The position numbers and the translations under genes were made by a program. DNA of 64,000 nt, taken from NCBI GenBank assembly GCA_018335875.1, contig JAGXRN010000042.1, positions 62,001 to 126,000 on the forward strand, read 5' to 3'. Within the stretch, counting starts at the first letter, position 1. Every line of letters starts with the position of its first letter. The stretch is from Dethiobacter sp. Lineage in GTDB: Bacteria > Bacillota > Dethiobacteria > Dethiobacterales > Dethiobacteraceae. The notes below the pieces were generated by a model. The model made no database searches, was not told where the DNA came from, and saw nothing but the letters and a program-made list of their open reading frames with translations. This document shows, piece by piece, positions 44,401-52,723 of the stretch.

Positions 44401-45684
44401 TTATATATTCTGCCTTGGACTATTCTTCTTATGCTCCATTTTAGCCGTGCTGCAGTTTTTATCTTCCCGCGCATCATATTTTTTCAGCATTTGCATGGCA
44501 AGCGGGCCCCACAATGCGCCAATTCCAAGCACTGCAAACGCCGGGCCCCAGTTTGGGGTAAAACCGGATGACGCAGCTGCCGGGTTTGCCATATCAAGGA
44601 TAGCGCCAAAAACTACGGGCGAAACACTTGCAGCCGACCAGCCCAGAAAAGACTGCAATGCCATGGCGGTGCCCAGATATGGGAAAGCTACCATTTCAGT
44701 TACCGACGTGGAAAGGACTGATGACTCAGCAGTAACAAGGAAGCCGTAAACCAGGCTGATAAGCACAATCATGGCCAGAGGCAGCGTCCTTGTCCATCCG
44801 AAAAGCAGTGAACATGCTGCACTGGAGAGCATAATAATCTGTATCGTCTTCGCCCTGCCGTAGCGATCTGACAGTTTTCCCGCCAAAGCCGTGGAAAAAG
44901 CTCCGGCCAGGATAATGAGCGAGGCAATCTGGGCGCCAAAGCTGGTGGCCTTTGTTAAATCACTGCCCCTGGCAGACAGTACTGCGACAAAGAAAGCCAC
45001 AATCCAGCCTCTCATGCCAAACATTTCCCACATATGAGCCATGTAGCCTGAAATAACCAGCAGCACGGGACGGTTAGTAAAGACCTCTCTGCGTACATCT
45101 TTCCCCCGCTTGCCGTCCCTTCTCTGCGGGGGCACATTCTCCAGGATTCTCCAGGCCAAAAGCGCTGCCATTACCGGGCCGCAGGAGGTAATGAACATAG
45201 CCGCCCGCCAGTGGAAAATTCCTGTTAAAACCCCTGCTGCATACATAGATAGTGCAGTACCTACTGAAAAAGCGCCCACATAAATGCCTACAGCCTGCCC
45301 GCGCTCTTCTGAGGGGAATTTAGCCGAAACCAATTTAAGCCCCGGCATATATGTCCCCGCCAGCCCGAACCCCGTCAGCGAACGCAGGATAAGAGCTGAA
45401 ACAAAACCCCTGGCAAAGACCGCAAAAAGCATGCCGGCGAGGCCGGCCCACAAAGCTGAAAACACGTATATTTTTTTTGTATCAATATAATCTGTCAGAG
45501 TCGACAATATTACAACCAGCATGATATATCCTACCTGGTAGGAACTGAATATCAAGCCTGACTGTGTATTGGTCAGTCCCCATTCTTCTTTGATGATGGG
45601 GAGGACGGCCGAATAGTTCAGCAGGACAAGCATTGTGCCCACTTCCGCCAGGCACAGCAGGTAAAGCCATCTCTTTTTGTTCAT
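44401..45684 (-). CDS. MFS transporter
   Basis: A 427-residue, 12-helix major facilitator protein. Helix 1-2 region: LNYSAVLPIIKEEWGLTNTQSG; loop 2-3 motif A variant TDYIDTKKIYVFSA; helix 7-8 loop GKLSDRYGRAKTIQ. It resembles organic-anion or cyanate-type MFS carriers; substrate unknown. I choose ATG 45684 with GAGG five bases upstream. ATG 45717, with AAGGA, is in frame but overlaps the end of vsr by 11 bp; if vsr was inserted later, 45684 is the older start. Confidence 0.88.
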   Translation of the reverse strand: MNKKRWLYLLCLAEVGTMLVLLNYSAVLPIIKEEWGLTNTQSGLIFSSYQVGYIMLVVILSTLTDYIDTKKIYVFSALWAGLAGMLFAVFARGFVSALILRSLTGFGLAGTYMPGLKLVSAKFPSEERGQAVGIYVGAFSVGTALSMYAAGVLTGIFHWRAAMFITSCGPVMAALLAWRILENVPPQRRDGKRGKDVRREVFTNRPVLLVISGYMAHMWEMFGMRGWIVAFFVAVLSARGSDLTKATSFGAQIASLIILAGAFSTALAGKLSDRYGRAKTIQIIMLSSAACSLLFGWTRTLPLAMIVLISLVYGFLVTAESSVLSTSVTEMVAFPYLGTAMALQSFLGWSAASVSPVVFGAILDMANPAAASSGFTPNWGPAFAVLGIGALWGPLAMQMLKKYDAREDKNCSTAKMEHKKNSPRQNI

Positions 45685-45706
45685 ACGCGCCTCATGATAA
45701 GAGTAA

Positions 45707-46138
45707 TTATTTGGCATTTTGTTCCTTGCTCTTTGAAGATAATATAAAATTCGAAATTATTTCCATGACAGCTTTGAAGCTATTATCTAATTCATGTTCC
45801 CATATCCTCAAGATGTTCCAACCCTTTTGCTTATATGAAGCTGATATTAACGAATCTCTTTTCTTATTTTTGCTAATCTTACTTTCCCAATACTCAGTGT
45901 TACTGCTAGGAACCCTACAATGCAAAGGACAACCATGCCAAAAGCATGAATCAATAAATATAACTACTTTATATTTTTTAATGGAAATATCTGGCTTCCC
46001 TAACAAATCATGAACATTTGTTCTAAACCTAAACCCGCGTTGCCAAAGTTCTTTAGTTATTTCTCTTTCTAATTTTGTATTACTTGACTTAATATTTTTC
46101 ATGGTTTGGCTTCGTATTTCTTTCGATACGTTATCCAT
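45707..46138 (-). CDS. vsr: Vsr very-short-patch repair endonuclease
   Basis: A 143-residue mismatch endonuclease. The Vsr signature is clear: MKNIKSSNTKLEREI, GKPDI (Asp 50, metal ligand), VVIFIDSCFWHGCPLHC (His 68, zinc-type Cys) and EYWESKISKNKKRD. Vsr nicks at T:G mismatches made when 5-methylcytosine deaminates, and is typically encoded next to a C5 methyltransferase, as here. The gene is visibly AT-rich compared with its right and left neighbours. It ends within the first codons of the MFS frame. Confidence 0.95.
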   Translation of the reverse strand: MDNVSKEIRSQTMKNIKSSNTKLEREITKELWQRGFRFRTNVHDLLGKPDISIKKYKVVIFIDSCFWHGCPLHCRVPSSNTEYWESKISKNKKRDSLISASYKQKGWNILRIWEHELDNSFKAVMEIISNFILSSKSKEQNAK

Positions 46139-46178
46139 AACTCTCCTGATCTTTGTGGTTATAAATTAAAATATTGCT

Positions 46179-47156
46179 TTATTTTCTATTTACTCTCCGG
46201 CTAAGGTTTTTAGGTATTTCAATCAACATTGATTTATCAAGCTCTGATTCATTAACTCGGGAGTTATATATTTCCAGCAACTCATAAAAATCCGTGGATA
46301 ATTTATCTCTTTCAAAAAACGATATCTCCTCAATATTTTGTGAAACAAAAGATTCGATGGACTCAACGGCAACTGCCCCAGGAATCAATAATTCAGAAGT
46401 TTGCCTGGCGGCTGCAAGACTTCTGTCGGGAACTAAAACATACGCTCGCAGTCCATCTTCTAAATTTACCCTACATTTCTCAAAAACAGGCGGCATAGGA
46501 GCTACAGTTACGTGAAACACTGTATCACCTAAGCAATAGTCACCATGCCGATGCAACTGGTCATCCGCGGTGCTATATGACTCATTACTTATTTTTAACC
46601 CAGGATATCTTTTTTGAAGTTTTGCCCCCACAAGATGTTGAGCAATTGGTCCTTCCTTCCCTGTTTCTTTTGCCAAATACAAGAGTTGATTAATTAACTT
46701 TCAAGTACTTTTAGTTGGATCATATATCATTTTTAGACGTTGCCTATTGTGAAATTCAACTACTTTTTCTACCAATATTGCTTGAAATCTTGTTAAAATA
46801 GCATTTCGGTCACCAGAGTCAATTTTATGAAGTCCTGCCTTGCTAATTGCCTTAAGCATAAGTTCAATATCCCCAGGTGCTCCTCTGTTAGTCCTTCCGC
46901 CCTCTTTAACAAATGGTCTGTTCTCACCAAATGCAGCTAGTATTTTTGTAACCGCCACGCCGCTTACACCCTTTATTTGTGCGCCTCCAGGGGCTCTATG
47001 GGCTTGTAGTTCCAAATCAAAATTTTCTTTTAATCTTTCTAACACAACCAAAGCAGCAGAGATTGTACCTTTTGCAGCGCCGCCGCTAAGTCCGTGCTTG
47101 CGTAGATTACTAAACCACAAATTAAACTCAAGAATAGCTTGTTCTTTTTTATCCAC
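46179..47156 (-). pseudogene. DUF4928-like protein (presumed restriction endonuclease) with in-frame TGA
   Basis: Two pieces in one frame, separated by a single TGA at 46701-46703. The first piece (GTG 47156) has GVSGVAVTKILAAFGENRPF and VKEGGRTNRGAPGDIELML; the second has AQHLVGAKLQKRYP, SYSTADDQLHRHGDYCLGD and VTVAPMPPVFEKCRVNLEDG. Together they match, from memory, DUF4928 proteins, which are encoded next to C5 methyltransferases and are thought to be the restriction partner. Full length would be about 325 residues. The TGA follows MIYDPTKST. Without readthrough the protein is cut in half; TTG 46682 could restart the second half but has no evident ribosome site. Confidence 0.75.
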
Positions 47157-48349
47157 TAAATCAAACCTTCTTTCAACATTAAACTAGACTCAGTTAATTC
47201 TTTTATAATTGGATTTAGATAATTATCTGCTATCCAGCTGATTACAGGTACACATACAGCATCACCAAAACCAAACAAAGCTTTATTTAAAGGAACGGTA
47301 ATACAATAATCATCTGCACCCATAAGCCTTGCGCATTCGCGGGGTGTAAGCAGTCTGGCAAAATATCTGCCCTTGCCAGCTTTAAAAAGAATTTGTCTGG
47401 CGCTGCCTCCTCTGGGAGTCCTCAAGCATCCAGCTAGGCCATCCACTCTTAACTCTGCCATAGTTTTCTTATTTCTTACACGTCTAAATACAGTTCCATA
47501 AGAGTACTCTGTGCAAGCAATCATTTTTTCAGCAATTCCTCTGTGCTTATTGCTCATCTGGCTTAACAAATATTCTGCTCTAGCGGAACTCCACCACTCA
47601 CCAGACTCCTCTGGGATGTCCTCAATAATTTTTTCCAGGGAGTAAGTATGATTGTCTGTAAAAACCAGATCACGCACATTCCAACATATATCTGAATTAC
47701 TATATATAAAATCTGCTAAAGCTTTAGGCCTTAAATCATCTTGAAAAAAATGCAGTTGTTCCTTGGCTCTCCATTTTTTTAAATAATTATTTAATATTGC
47801 TACCACGAATAATCTTTGTCTACTCTGTGGAACAAACTTAGATGCATCTAAGATAAATGCATCTACACTGTAACCCAATCTATTTAAAGTAACTAATACC
47901 TGCCTAAAATCCCTGCCGTTATGAGAAGTCAAAAAACCAATTACATTTTCCAACATGATGATGGGAGGCTTTCTGTCATTCATTTTTTCTATGATTTGCG
48001 TAAATCCCCAGAAAGCCGACGAATGTTTCCCGTTTAAACCACACCGCGCTCCTGCTAATGAAAGATCATTGCATGGAAAGGATGCAGTTGCGAGTGTGAC
48101 GTTTGGCACAGAGTGAGGTGATAGGTTATGAATATCGTCCAATACAAAGTGCTGCTCTGCATCCTTGAAATGTCCCTTATACATTTCATATTTTTTTGTG
48201 TCAATATCGTTTGCAAATTTAATTTTCCAACCACTTTGTTGCAATCCCATTCTCATTAGACCAATTCCTGCAAAAAACTCTGCAAAGGTTTTTTGCTCAA
48301 GAATGGATAATTGATTTATATTTTCTGTAGAATAATTTAGCACCCTCAT
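47156..48349 (-). CDS. DNA cytosine-C5 methyltransferase
   Basis: A 397-residue C5 methylase with all core motifs: I FAGIG (26-30), IV FPCNDLSLAG with catalytic Cys 93, VI ENV (134-136), VIII QSRQRLF (175-181), and the late motifs LTPRECARLMG and NKALFGFGDAVCVPV. The target-recognition region between VIII and IX (about 190-310) is not one I can assign to a sequence. ATG 48349 follows AAAGGA. Its TAG overlaps the GTG of the DUF4928-like gene by one base. AT-rich codon use marks it as acquired. Upstream is a LexA/DinR-like box. Confidence 0.96.
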   Translation of the reverse strand: MRVLNYSTENINQLSILEQKTFAEFFAGIGLMRMGLQQSGWKIKFANDIDTKKYEMYKGHFKDAEQHFVLDDIHNLSPHSVPNVTLATASFPCNDLSLAGARCGLNGKHSSAFWGFTQIIEKMNDRKPPIIMLENVIGFLTSHNGRDFRQVLVTLNRLGYSVDAFILDASKFVPQSRQRLFVVAILNNYLKKWRAKEQLHFFQDDLRPKALADFIYSNSDICWNVRDLVFTDNHTYSLEKIIEDIPEESGEWWSSARAEYLLSQMSNKHRGIAEKMIACTEYSYGTVFRRVRNKKTMAELRVDGLAGCLRTPRGGSARQILFKAGKGRYFARLLTPRECARLMGADDYCITVPLNKALFGFGDAVCVPVISWIADNYLNPIIKELTESSLMLKEGLI

Positions 48350-48393
48350 GAATCATACATCCTTTCAATATACTTCAAAAATATTTTACACTT

Positions 48394-48399
48394 ATTATA
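48394..48399 (-). promoter_or_regulatory. -10 element for the methyltransferase operon
   Basis: A perfect TATAAT on the minus strand, 45 bp before the methyltransferase ATG. The -35 is poor (TTTTAT or TTTATG at 16-17 bp), as often seen for regulated promoters. Confidence 0.6.
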
Positions 48400-48400
48400 T

Positions 48401-48414
48401 CAAACATTTGTTCG
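48401..48414 (-). promoter_or_regulatory. LexA/DinR-like (SOS) box in the methyltransferase promoter
   Basis: Minus-strand CGAACAAATGTTTG fits the Gram-positive LexA core GAACRNRYGTTY at every position. The left half-site (CGAAC) is ideal; the right is GTTT instead of the best GTTC. It ends one base before the TATAAT, exactly where a repressor would block RNA polymerase. Confidence 0.55.
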
Positions 48415-48567
48415 CCATAAAAGCACATTTATACATATTTCTATAATTCTTTCCTTCTTAGCACTTTCCTTCCCACGAATATTATTTAAGGGCGCTATCT
48501 GTTCTGGGAGACCCATATAATTATCCCCCGAGTTTTTAATGGCTAGTTCCCCTCTAACCGGCAATTA

Positions 48568-48595
48568 TTGCATTTGCATAGATTTATCATAAAAT
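48568..48595 (+). promoter_or_regulatory. candidate promoter of the PrcB-like gene
   Basis: TTGCAT (48568-48573) and TAAAAT (48590-48595) are 16 bp apart, about 40 bp before ATG 48635. With the methyltransferase promoter it accounts for the 267-bp divergent gap. Confidence 0.5.
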
Positions 48596-48634
48596 CCGGC
48601 AGGTAAATGCCTTTTTTTGGTGAATAATTTATAT

Positions 48635-49006
48635 ATGAATAAAAATGATTTCGTTCTTGGCAGCCAAACTACCCTGCCTTCCGCTGTACGGGACTGGGCG
48701 GAGTCACTGAAGGACAGGGCCGGAGTATATGCAACCTGCTATCAGGGCAAACCGGTCTATCTTGTTGCGGCCGGAGAGCGGCCGTCAGGAGGCTACAGTG
48801 TAGCTTTGTCCGGTGCACCTACAGAGGCGGGGGTACTCTTATATAGAATAACTGAACCGTCAGCTGAGGATTTTGTGATACAGGTCATTACCTATCCATA
48901 CGAACTGGTTTTCTCACTGCGGGGAAAATCCTTTCGCTTCCGCCTTGTTGAACAGGGGCAAGAGAGCGAGTCCCGGATACTGGGCACCCCTCCTTTGGTC
49001 GGATAA
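48635..49006 (+). CDS. PrcB-like domain protein
   Basis: A 123-residue protein whose core, GKPVYLVAAGERPSGGYSVAL, then VQVITYPYELVFS, resembles the PrcB C-terminal domain (first described as stabilising the PrtP protease of Treponema). Proteins with this small beta domain are widespread and often have no known role. Start uncertain: ATG 48635 with a distant GGTGA, or TTG 48617. No signal peptide seen. Confidence 0.65.
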   Translation: MNKNDFVLGSQTTLPSAVRDWAESLKDRAGVYATCYQGKPVYLVAAGERPSGGYSVALSGAPTEAGVLLYRITEPSAEDFVIQVITYPYELVFSLRGKSFRFRLVEQGQESESRILGTPPLVG

Positions 49007-49027
49007 AATTCAATTCCTACAGCATAA

Positions 49028-49070
49028 AAAGGCAACGGAGTGCGGCCCAAGAGCTCACTGTGTTGCCTTT
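49028..49070. terminator. bidirectional terminator between PrcB-like and LysE genes
   Basis: AAAGGCAAC (49028-49036) and GTTGCCTTT (49062-49070) form a 9-bp stem, extended inside by AGTG/CACT, with A-rich and T-rich flanks. The two genes are convergent. Confidence 0.7.
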
Positions 49071-49078
49071 AACATTTT

Positions 49079-49729
49079 TTAGCCAAATATAAACAAAACG
49101 CCGGCAAAAATAAAGTATGCCGCCATCGCAGTCAGGAACAACCCGCAGCTGAAAATAACCGTACGGTAGACAGATTGGTTAAAAAATTTCCTGCCTCCAC
49201 CTACCACTGCGCTTACCAGCGAATACCATGTATAGTCGGCCAACACATGGCCAAGTGTAAAAACAACAAGGCCTTTCAGTCCATGCAGCACCGCCATGGC
49301 TACATAAAGCGAGCCAATTGAAAGCCACCAGATAATGAAAAAAGGGTTAGAGAGGCTGACTATGGCGCCAAGAATCAGTGGTCCGGCCTTTTTTCCTTCG
49401 GGTTTTGCGTCAAGATCCAGCCTGATTGTCTTATTTGCCGCTCCGGCGATCAACTTCCATCCCATCCAGGCCAGGAATAATCCGCCCGCAATGGCCACGG
49501 TCCCGTAGATATAAGGATTGTCTTTAACGTGACGGTAAAACCCGCCGGCAATCAGCGCCACTATAAACACTTCAAGCAGTGCGTGCCCGGTTACCAACTG
49601 CGGGCCTGCCCTGAATCCTCTGTGAAAGGATTCGTTTACTGTAACAGTCAACAGCGGCCCCGGAGCAAGCGCTCCTGAAAACCCAACCAGGTATGCTGAT
49701 AAGAAAATGCCCCATACTGTCATGCTCAA
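49079..49729 (-). CDS. LysE-family amino acid exporter
   Basis: A 216-residue membrane protein with six predicted helices. The N-terminal YLVGFSGALAPGPLLTVTVN and FRAGPQLVTGHALLEVFIV, and the middle SLSNPFFIIWWLSIGS, are hallmarks of the LysE/RhtB exporter superfamily. The substrate (basic or neutral amino acid, or metabolite) cannot be told. It is a single-gene unit, divergent from the GalT-like gene. Confidence 0.9.
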   Translation of the reverse strand: MSMTVWGIFLSAYLVGFSGALAPGPLLTVTVNESFHRGFRAGPQLVTGHALLEVFIVALIAGGFYRHVKDNPYIYGTVAIAGGLFLAWMGWKLIAGAANKTIRLDLDAKPEGKKAGPLILGAIVSLSNPFFIIWWLSIGSLYVAMAVLHGLKGLVVFTLGHVLADYTWYSLVSAVVGGGRKFFNQSVYRTVIFSCGLFLTAMAAYFIFAGVLFIFG

Positions 49730-49776
49730 CCCTCCATTGCGTCAAAGCCGGCAAAAGAATACCCCGGCGCGGATAC

Positions 49777-49805
49777 TTGACCCCAAAGCTGTGTTGAGGT
49801 AAGAT
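49777..49805 (+). promoter_or_regulatory. sigma-A promoter for the GalT-like gene
   Basis: TTGACC (49777-49782) and TAAGAT (49800-49805), 17 bp apart, about 40 bp before ATG 49846. Confidence 0.6.
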
Positions 49806-49845
49806 GGATTAAAATTGCTAAAATTTACAAACAGGAGGTCTTTGT

Positions 49846-50874
49846 ATGGCAATAGTTTTTCGCAGCCAGGAAGTGAAAAGCACTATACTTGACCCGCGCC
49901 GCGACTTTGCGCCCGTTACTCACGACATGGAATTTCGTTATGACCCGCTGACAGGACGCTCTTCACGTCTTGCCCATTTTGGTGCTATCAGGCCTGTGCC
50001 TCTTAATCTCGATGACTATGACGGTGAAAATAAGGGGTTTTGTCCCTTCTGTCCCCCCAATCTGGAAAAAATAACAACGAGGTTTCCGCCTGAATTGGTG
50101 CCCGAAGGTATTATTCGCAGGGGAGAAGCTTCTGTTATCGCCAATATTGCGCCTTATGATGCCTACAGCGGGCTCGTTATAGTCTCTGATAAACATGTCC
50201 TTTCCCTGGAGGATATGACCCAAAGCCGGCTCTCTGACGCGCTGGCGGCAGGCCTTGATTTTTTATGCAGGGTTAAGAGCTATGACAGGGGAATGTCTTA
50301 CACATTTATGGGATGGAACTACATGCCGCCTTCCGGAGGCGGACTGATACACGCGCATATCCAGGCTTTCGGCAGCCAGAACCCCGGCAACCTGTACATG
50401 GAATCCCTGCAAGCCTCTAATAATTACAGGGAAGAGTTTGGGCGCTCTTTCTGGCAGGATTACCTGTCCGAAGAAAAACGCCTGGGCCAACGTTTCCTGG
50501 GGGAGCACGACGGCATAAGTTGGTTTGTTCCGTTTGCCCCACTTGGCATTATCGGTGATGTGGCGGCCATAGTACCCGGAGTTACTGTGCCTGAAAGCGT
50601 ATCCCCTGATACAGTGGACGCTCTGGCATCAGGCATACGCCGTCTGTTTAATTACTACTCTGCCAGCCAAATTTATAGTTTTAATGCCTCGTTCTTTTTT
50701 GCGCCGGACAAAGATGCAGACTTCCCTCTTCAGATACGCTTCTCTGCACGCACTTTTTTAAATACACGTTTTTTCCCTCCTGACACCAACTTCTTTCAGA
50801 TGATGCTTCAGCAGCCCATGTGCGTTATCCGGCCCGAGGAAATTGCCCGGGAAATCAGCCCCTACTTTAAGTGA
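49846..50874 (+). CDS. GalT-like HIT-superfamily nucleotidyltransferase
   Basis: A 342-residue protein of the galactose-1-phosphate uridylyltransferase fold. It has a zinc-type CPFCPPN near residue 65 and the catalytic HIT-like GGGLIHAHIQAFG (His-Ala-His-Ile-Gln) near 160-170; classic GalT has HPHxQ, so this is a variant. The N terminus LDPRRDFAPVTHDMEFRYDPLTGR is also GalT-like. It probably transfers a nucleotidyl group to a sugar phosphate or phosphorylates an adenylylated substrate; the substrate is unknown. ATG 49846 has AGGAGGT upstream. Confidence 0.82.
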   Translation: MAIVFRSQEVKSTILDPRRDFAPVTHDMEFRYDPLTGRSSRLAHFGAIRPVPLNLDDYDGENKGFCPFCPPNLEKITTRFPPELVPEGIIRRGEASVIANIAPYDAYSGLVIVSDKHVLSLEDMTQSRLSDALAAGLDFLCRVKSYDRGMSYTFMGWNYMPPSGGGLIHAHIQAFGSQNPGNLYMESLQASNNYREEFGRSFWQDYLSEEKRLGQRFLGEHDGISWFVPFAPLGIIGDVAAIVPGVTVPESVSPDTVDALASGIRRLFNYYSASQIYSFNASFFFAPDKDADFPLQIRFSARTFLNTRFFPPDTNFFQMMLQQPMCVIRPEEIAREISPYFK

Positions 50875-50882
50875 GCTAAAGC

Positions 50883-51530
50883 CTAAGCATGTTTGAGTTT
50901 TTTTATCAGGTGGTGAATACTTATTGAGAAAGAATGGTAAACCGATTCTTCATCTGTCTCAATCTTATCAATCCTGATTTCAGCAAACCCCATTTCTTTT
51001 TTTAAATGTTTGACAAAGTTGTAAGTATGTTCCCTGCGCTGGTGAGAAATTAGAACCTGCCCGTCCGCTTTAAGGTTTTTTTCAATTAAAGCTTTCACAT
51101 ACGGATTTAGTTTCGGGTCATAGAAAACATCGGAACCAATAATCCAATCAAATTTATCATCCAGCACAAACTTGCGCCAGTCACCGAGATGTCCTTTCGC
51201 CACCGCTCCATTGATGGCGGCATTATGCAAAGAAAGTTCGACTGCGTCACTGTTGTAATCCGAAAAGGTTACAACTCCGCACTTTACAGCACAGACAGTA
51301 CCGGGCAGCCCCAATCCGCAACCTATCTCAAGTACACTCTGCCCGTGAAGCCGGGTATGCTCCCATATATATCGCGCCAGTGAGCGCGCTGCAGGCCAAA
51401 GCTCTGCCCAACAAGGGACTTTGTCTGCGTCTGAGAGGTCGGTTATAAGGGCTTCCACATCGGCCACAACATCCAGTGTGATTTCCCTGCCGGGCAAGGT
51501 AAATTTTATGCGTTTAAGCTCAATATTCAC
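50883..51530 (-). CDS. class I SAM-dependent methyltransferase (METTL21-like)
   Basis: A 215-residue methyltransferase with the pattern CWAELWPAARSLARYIWEH followed by SAM motif I VLEIGCGLGLPG, and motif II SDYN. This WPAA plus GCGLGLPG layout is seen in the METTL21/lysine methyltransferase and nicotinamide N-methyltransferase-like groups. The target is unknown. It ends nine bases from the convergent GalT-like gene. Confidence 0.82.
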   Translation of the reverse strand: MNIELKRIKFTLPGREITLDVVADVEALITDLSDADKVPCWAELWPAARSLARYIWEHTRLHGQSVLEIGCGLGLPGTVCAVKCGVVTFSDYNSDAVELSLHNAAINGAVAKGHLGDWRKFVLDDKFDWIIGSDVFYDPKLNPYVKALIEKNLKADGQVLISHQRREHTYNFVKHLKKEMGFAEIRIDKIETDEESVYHSFSISIHHLIKKLKHA

Positions 51531-51631
51531 TGTTCCCCTCCCCTTTGTGCGTCTAAATTCTTATTCGCTTTGCCACAGCCAATCCCTGCTGCTGCACAAT
51601 TATGCTGTTGTAGAATATCAGGAGGTATCAT

Positions 51632-52099
51632 ATGTTTAAATGGCGCACAAAGTCAAATAAATTCCGCACCAGAGACCTTTGGCGCAAAGGCAGCAAGCTG
51701 CTGAAAAAGGGGAAAAAAGAAGAAGCCATAGCTTTGCTGCTGGCAGCGGCTGAATCTCCTTCTCCTCTTGACCGGCACTATGCTTACATAAAATTGATTA
51801 AGTTGTACACTTCCCTGCCGCCTGAGCCTTGCCAACGGGAAAAGCTGATTGAGATATGCAAAAGTGATATTGACCTTTTCCCTGAGTTTTACGAAGCATG
51901 GATGGTAGAGTACATGAATAACGTGCCGACTCCTTATTTCCCCTCTTTTTCAGTGTTGGCAGACATTTATGAGGAGCAGGGTCAACTAGGCGAAGCAATT
52001 GCCACCTGTGAACTGGCCCTCGGCTACGGGCTGGCAGAAACAGTTAACGAGGATTTCACAGTACGCCTTGAGCGATTACTGGCTCTCAGGAGTTTATAA
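51632..52099 (+). CDS. TPR-like helical protein
   Basis: A 155-residue, basic-then-helical protein. It reads as two or three tetratricopeptide-like hairpins: GSKLLKKGKKEEAIALLLAA, HYAYIKLIKLYTSLP and LADIYEEQGQLGEAIATCELAL. Such proteins mediate protein contacts; partner unknown. ATG 51632 has AGGAGG six bases upstream. A strong terminator follows, so it is a monocistronic unit. Confidence 0.7.
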   Translation: MFKWRTKSNKFRTRDLWRKGSKLLKKGKKEEAIALLLAAAESPSPLDRHYAYIKLIKLYTSLPPEPCQREKLIEICKSDIDLFPEFYEAWMVEYMNNVPTPYFPSFSVLADIYEEQGQLGEAIATCELALGYGLAETVNEDFTVRLERLLALRSL

Positions 52100-52104
52100 A
52101 CTTT

Positions 52105-52146
52105 AAGAACAACCGGCGCTCAAAAACTCCGGTTGTTCTTTTTTAT
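52105..52146 (+). terminator. intrinsic terminator after the TPR-like gene
   Basis: AAGAACAACCGG and CCGGTTGTTCTT form a 12-bp perfect stem, followed by TTTTTT. Confidence 0.9.
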
Positions 52147-52224
52147 CGGCAAGGAAATAATATCGTTTGATGTATATGCTGCAGTCAAATCGAACACATT
52201 ATTACTTAAAAGGAGGTGATAACA

Positions 52225-52410
52225 ATGATGACAACCTTTCACTGGGTCCATATTATAGTGGGCGCATGGCTTGCCTTTGTAAACTTTATGCCTTTTCTTG
52301 CTCCCAACACTCTGTTAATAAACAACGTCGTCATCGGTCTTGTTGTGCTAATTTATAATGTGTATATGCTTTTTGCAAAGAACAATACCGATGTAAAAAC
52401 CAGGGAGTAG
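52225..52410 (+). CDS. small two-helix membrane protein (SPW-repeat-like)
   Basis: A 61-residue protein with two membrane helices (HIIVGAWLAFVNFMPFL and NVVIGLVVLIYNVYMLF). The WVHIIVGAWL...P pattern recalls SPW-repeat proteins. ATG 52225 has an ideal AGGAGGTGAT eight bases upstream. Role unknown. A second tiny membrane protein follows. Confidence 0.72.
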   Translation: MMTTFHWVHIIVGAWLAFVNFMPFLAPNTLLINNVVIGLVVLIYNVYMLFAKNNTDVKTRE

Positions 52411-52414
52411 CGCA

Positions 52415-52438
52415 AGTGGGCACCGTAAGGTGCCCACT
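52415..52438 (+). other. strong hairpin between two tiny membrane-protein genes
   Basis: AGTGGGCACC-GTAA-GGTGCCCACT is a perfect 10-bp stem with a GNRA-class tetraloop, starting 4 bases after the stop at 52410. No U-tract follows. It may set differential stability or attenuate transcription between the genes. Confidence 0.6.
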
Positions 52439-52487
52439 GTGAATTCCAGCTGTCGGTTTTATTAGTAATTTCTGTGAGGTGATTTGT

Positions 52488-52628
52488 GTGAGTGATCTTA
52501 GGGACGACAGCAGCGAAAAGGATATGGGTTTTGCCGCCATTAAATACGGTGCGTGGCTACTCAGCCTTATTATCGTACTCTATTTCATATCGAGGCACGT
52601 ATTTCCTTTTATTATTTCTCTTTTCTAG
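52488..52628 (+). CDS. tiny single-helix membrane protein (46 residues)
   Basis: Starts at GTG 52488 with GAGGTGATTT just upstream. Sequence: charged N terminus MSDLRDDSSEKDMG, then AAIKYGAWLLSLIIVLYFI as a membrane helix, and a short hydrophobic end FPFIISLF. Too short for typical gene-finders. It is probably cotranscribed with the 61-residue membrane protein. No family recognised. Confidence 0.6.
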   Translation: MSDLRDDSSEKDMGFAAIKYGAWLLSLIIVLYFISRHVFPFIISLF

Positions 52629-52666
52629 CGGCAAAGAATAAGTATATTTTCTGAGAAAAATAATTG

Positions 52667-52711
52667 AAAGTCAGCTCTGTCCGTTGTTATCTCACGGCCA
52701 GAGCTGACTTT
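52667..52711. terminator. bidirectional terminator
   Basis: AAAGTCAGCTCTG and CAGAGCTGACTTT are perfect 13-bp arms with A/T ends. They separate the tiny membrane genes (+) from the convergent 206-residue gene (-). Confidence 0.85.
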
Positions 52712-52723
52712 GTTAAGCAAAAT

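Noticed and set aside
44045-44749. 234-codon plus-strand frame across the hypothetical gene and MFS end
   Set aside because: Spans two minus-strand genes and their spacer; no start signal.
46701-46703. TGA as a selenocysteine codon
   Set aside because: No redox motif around it (PTKST then KLINQ), and no clear hairpin was seen right after it. A mutation is simpler.
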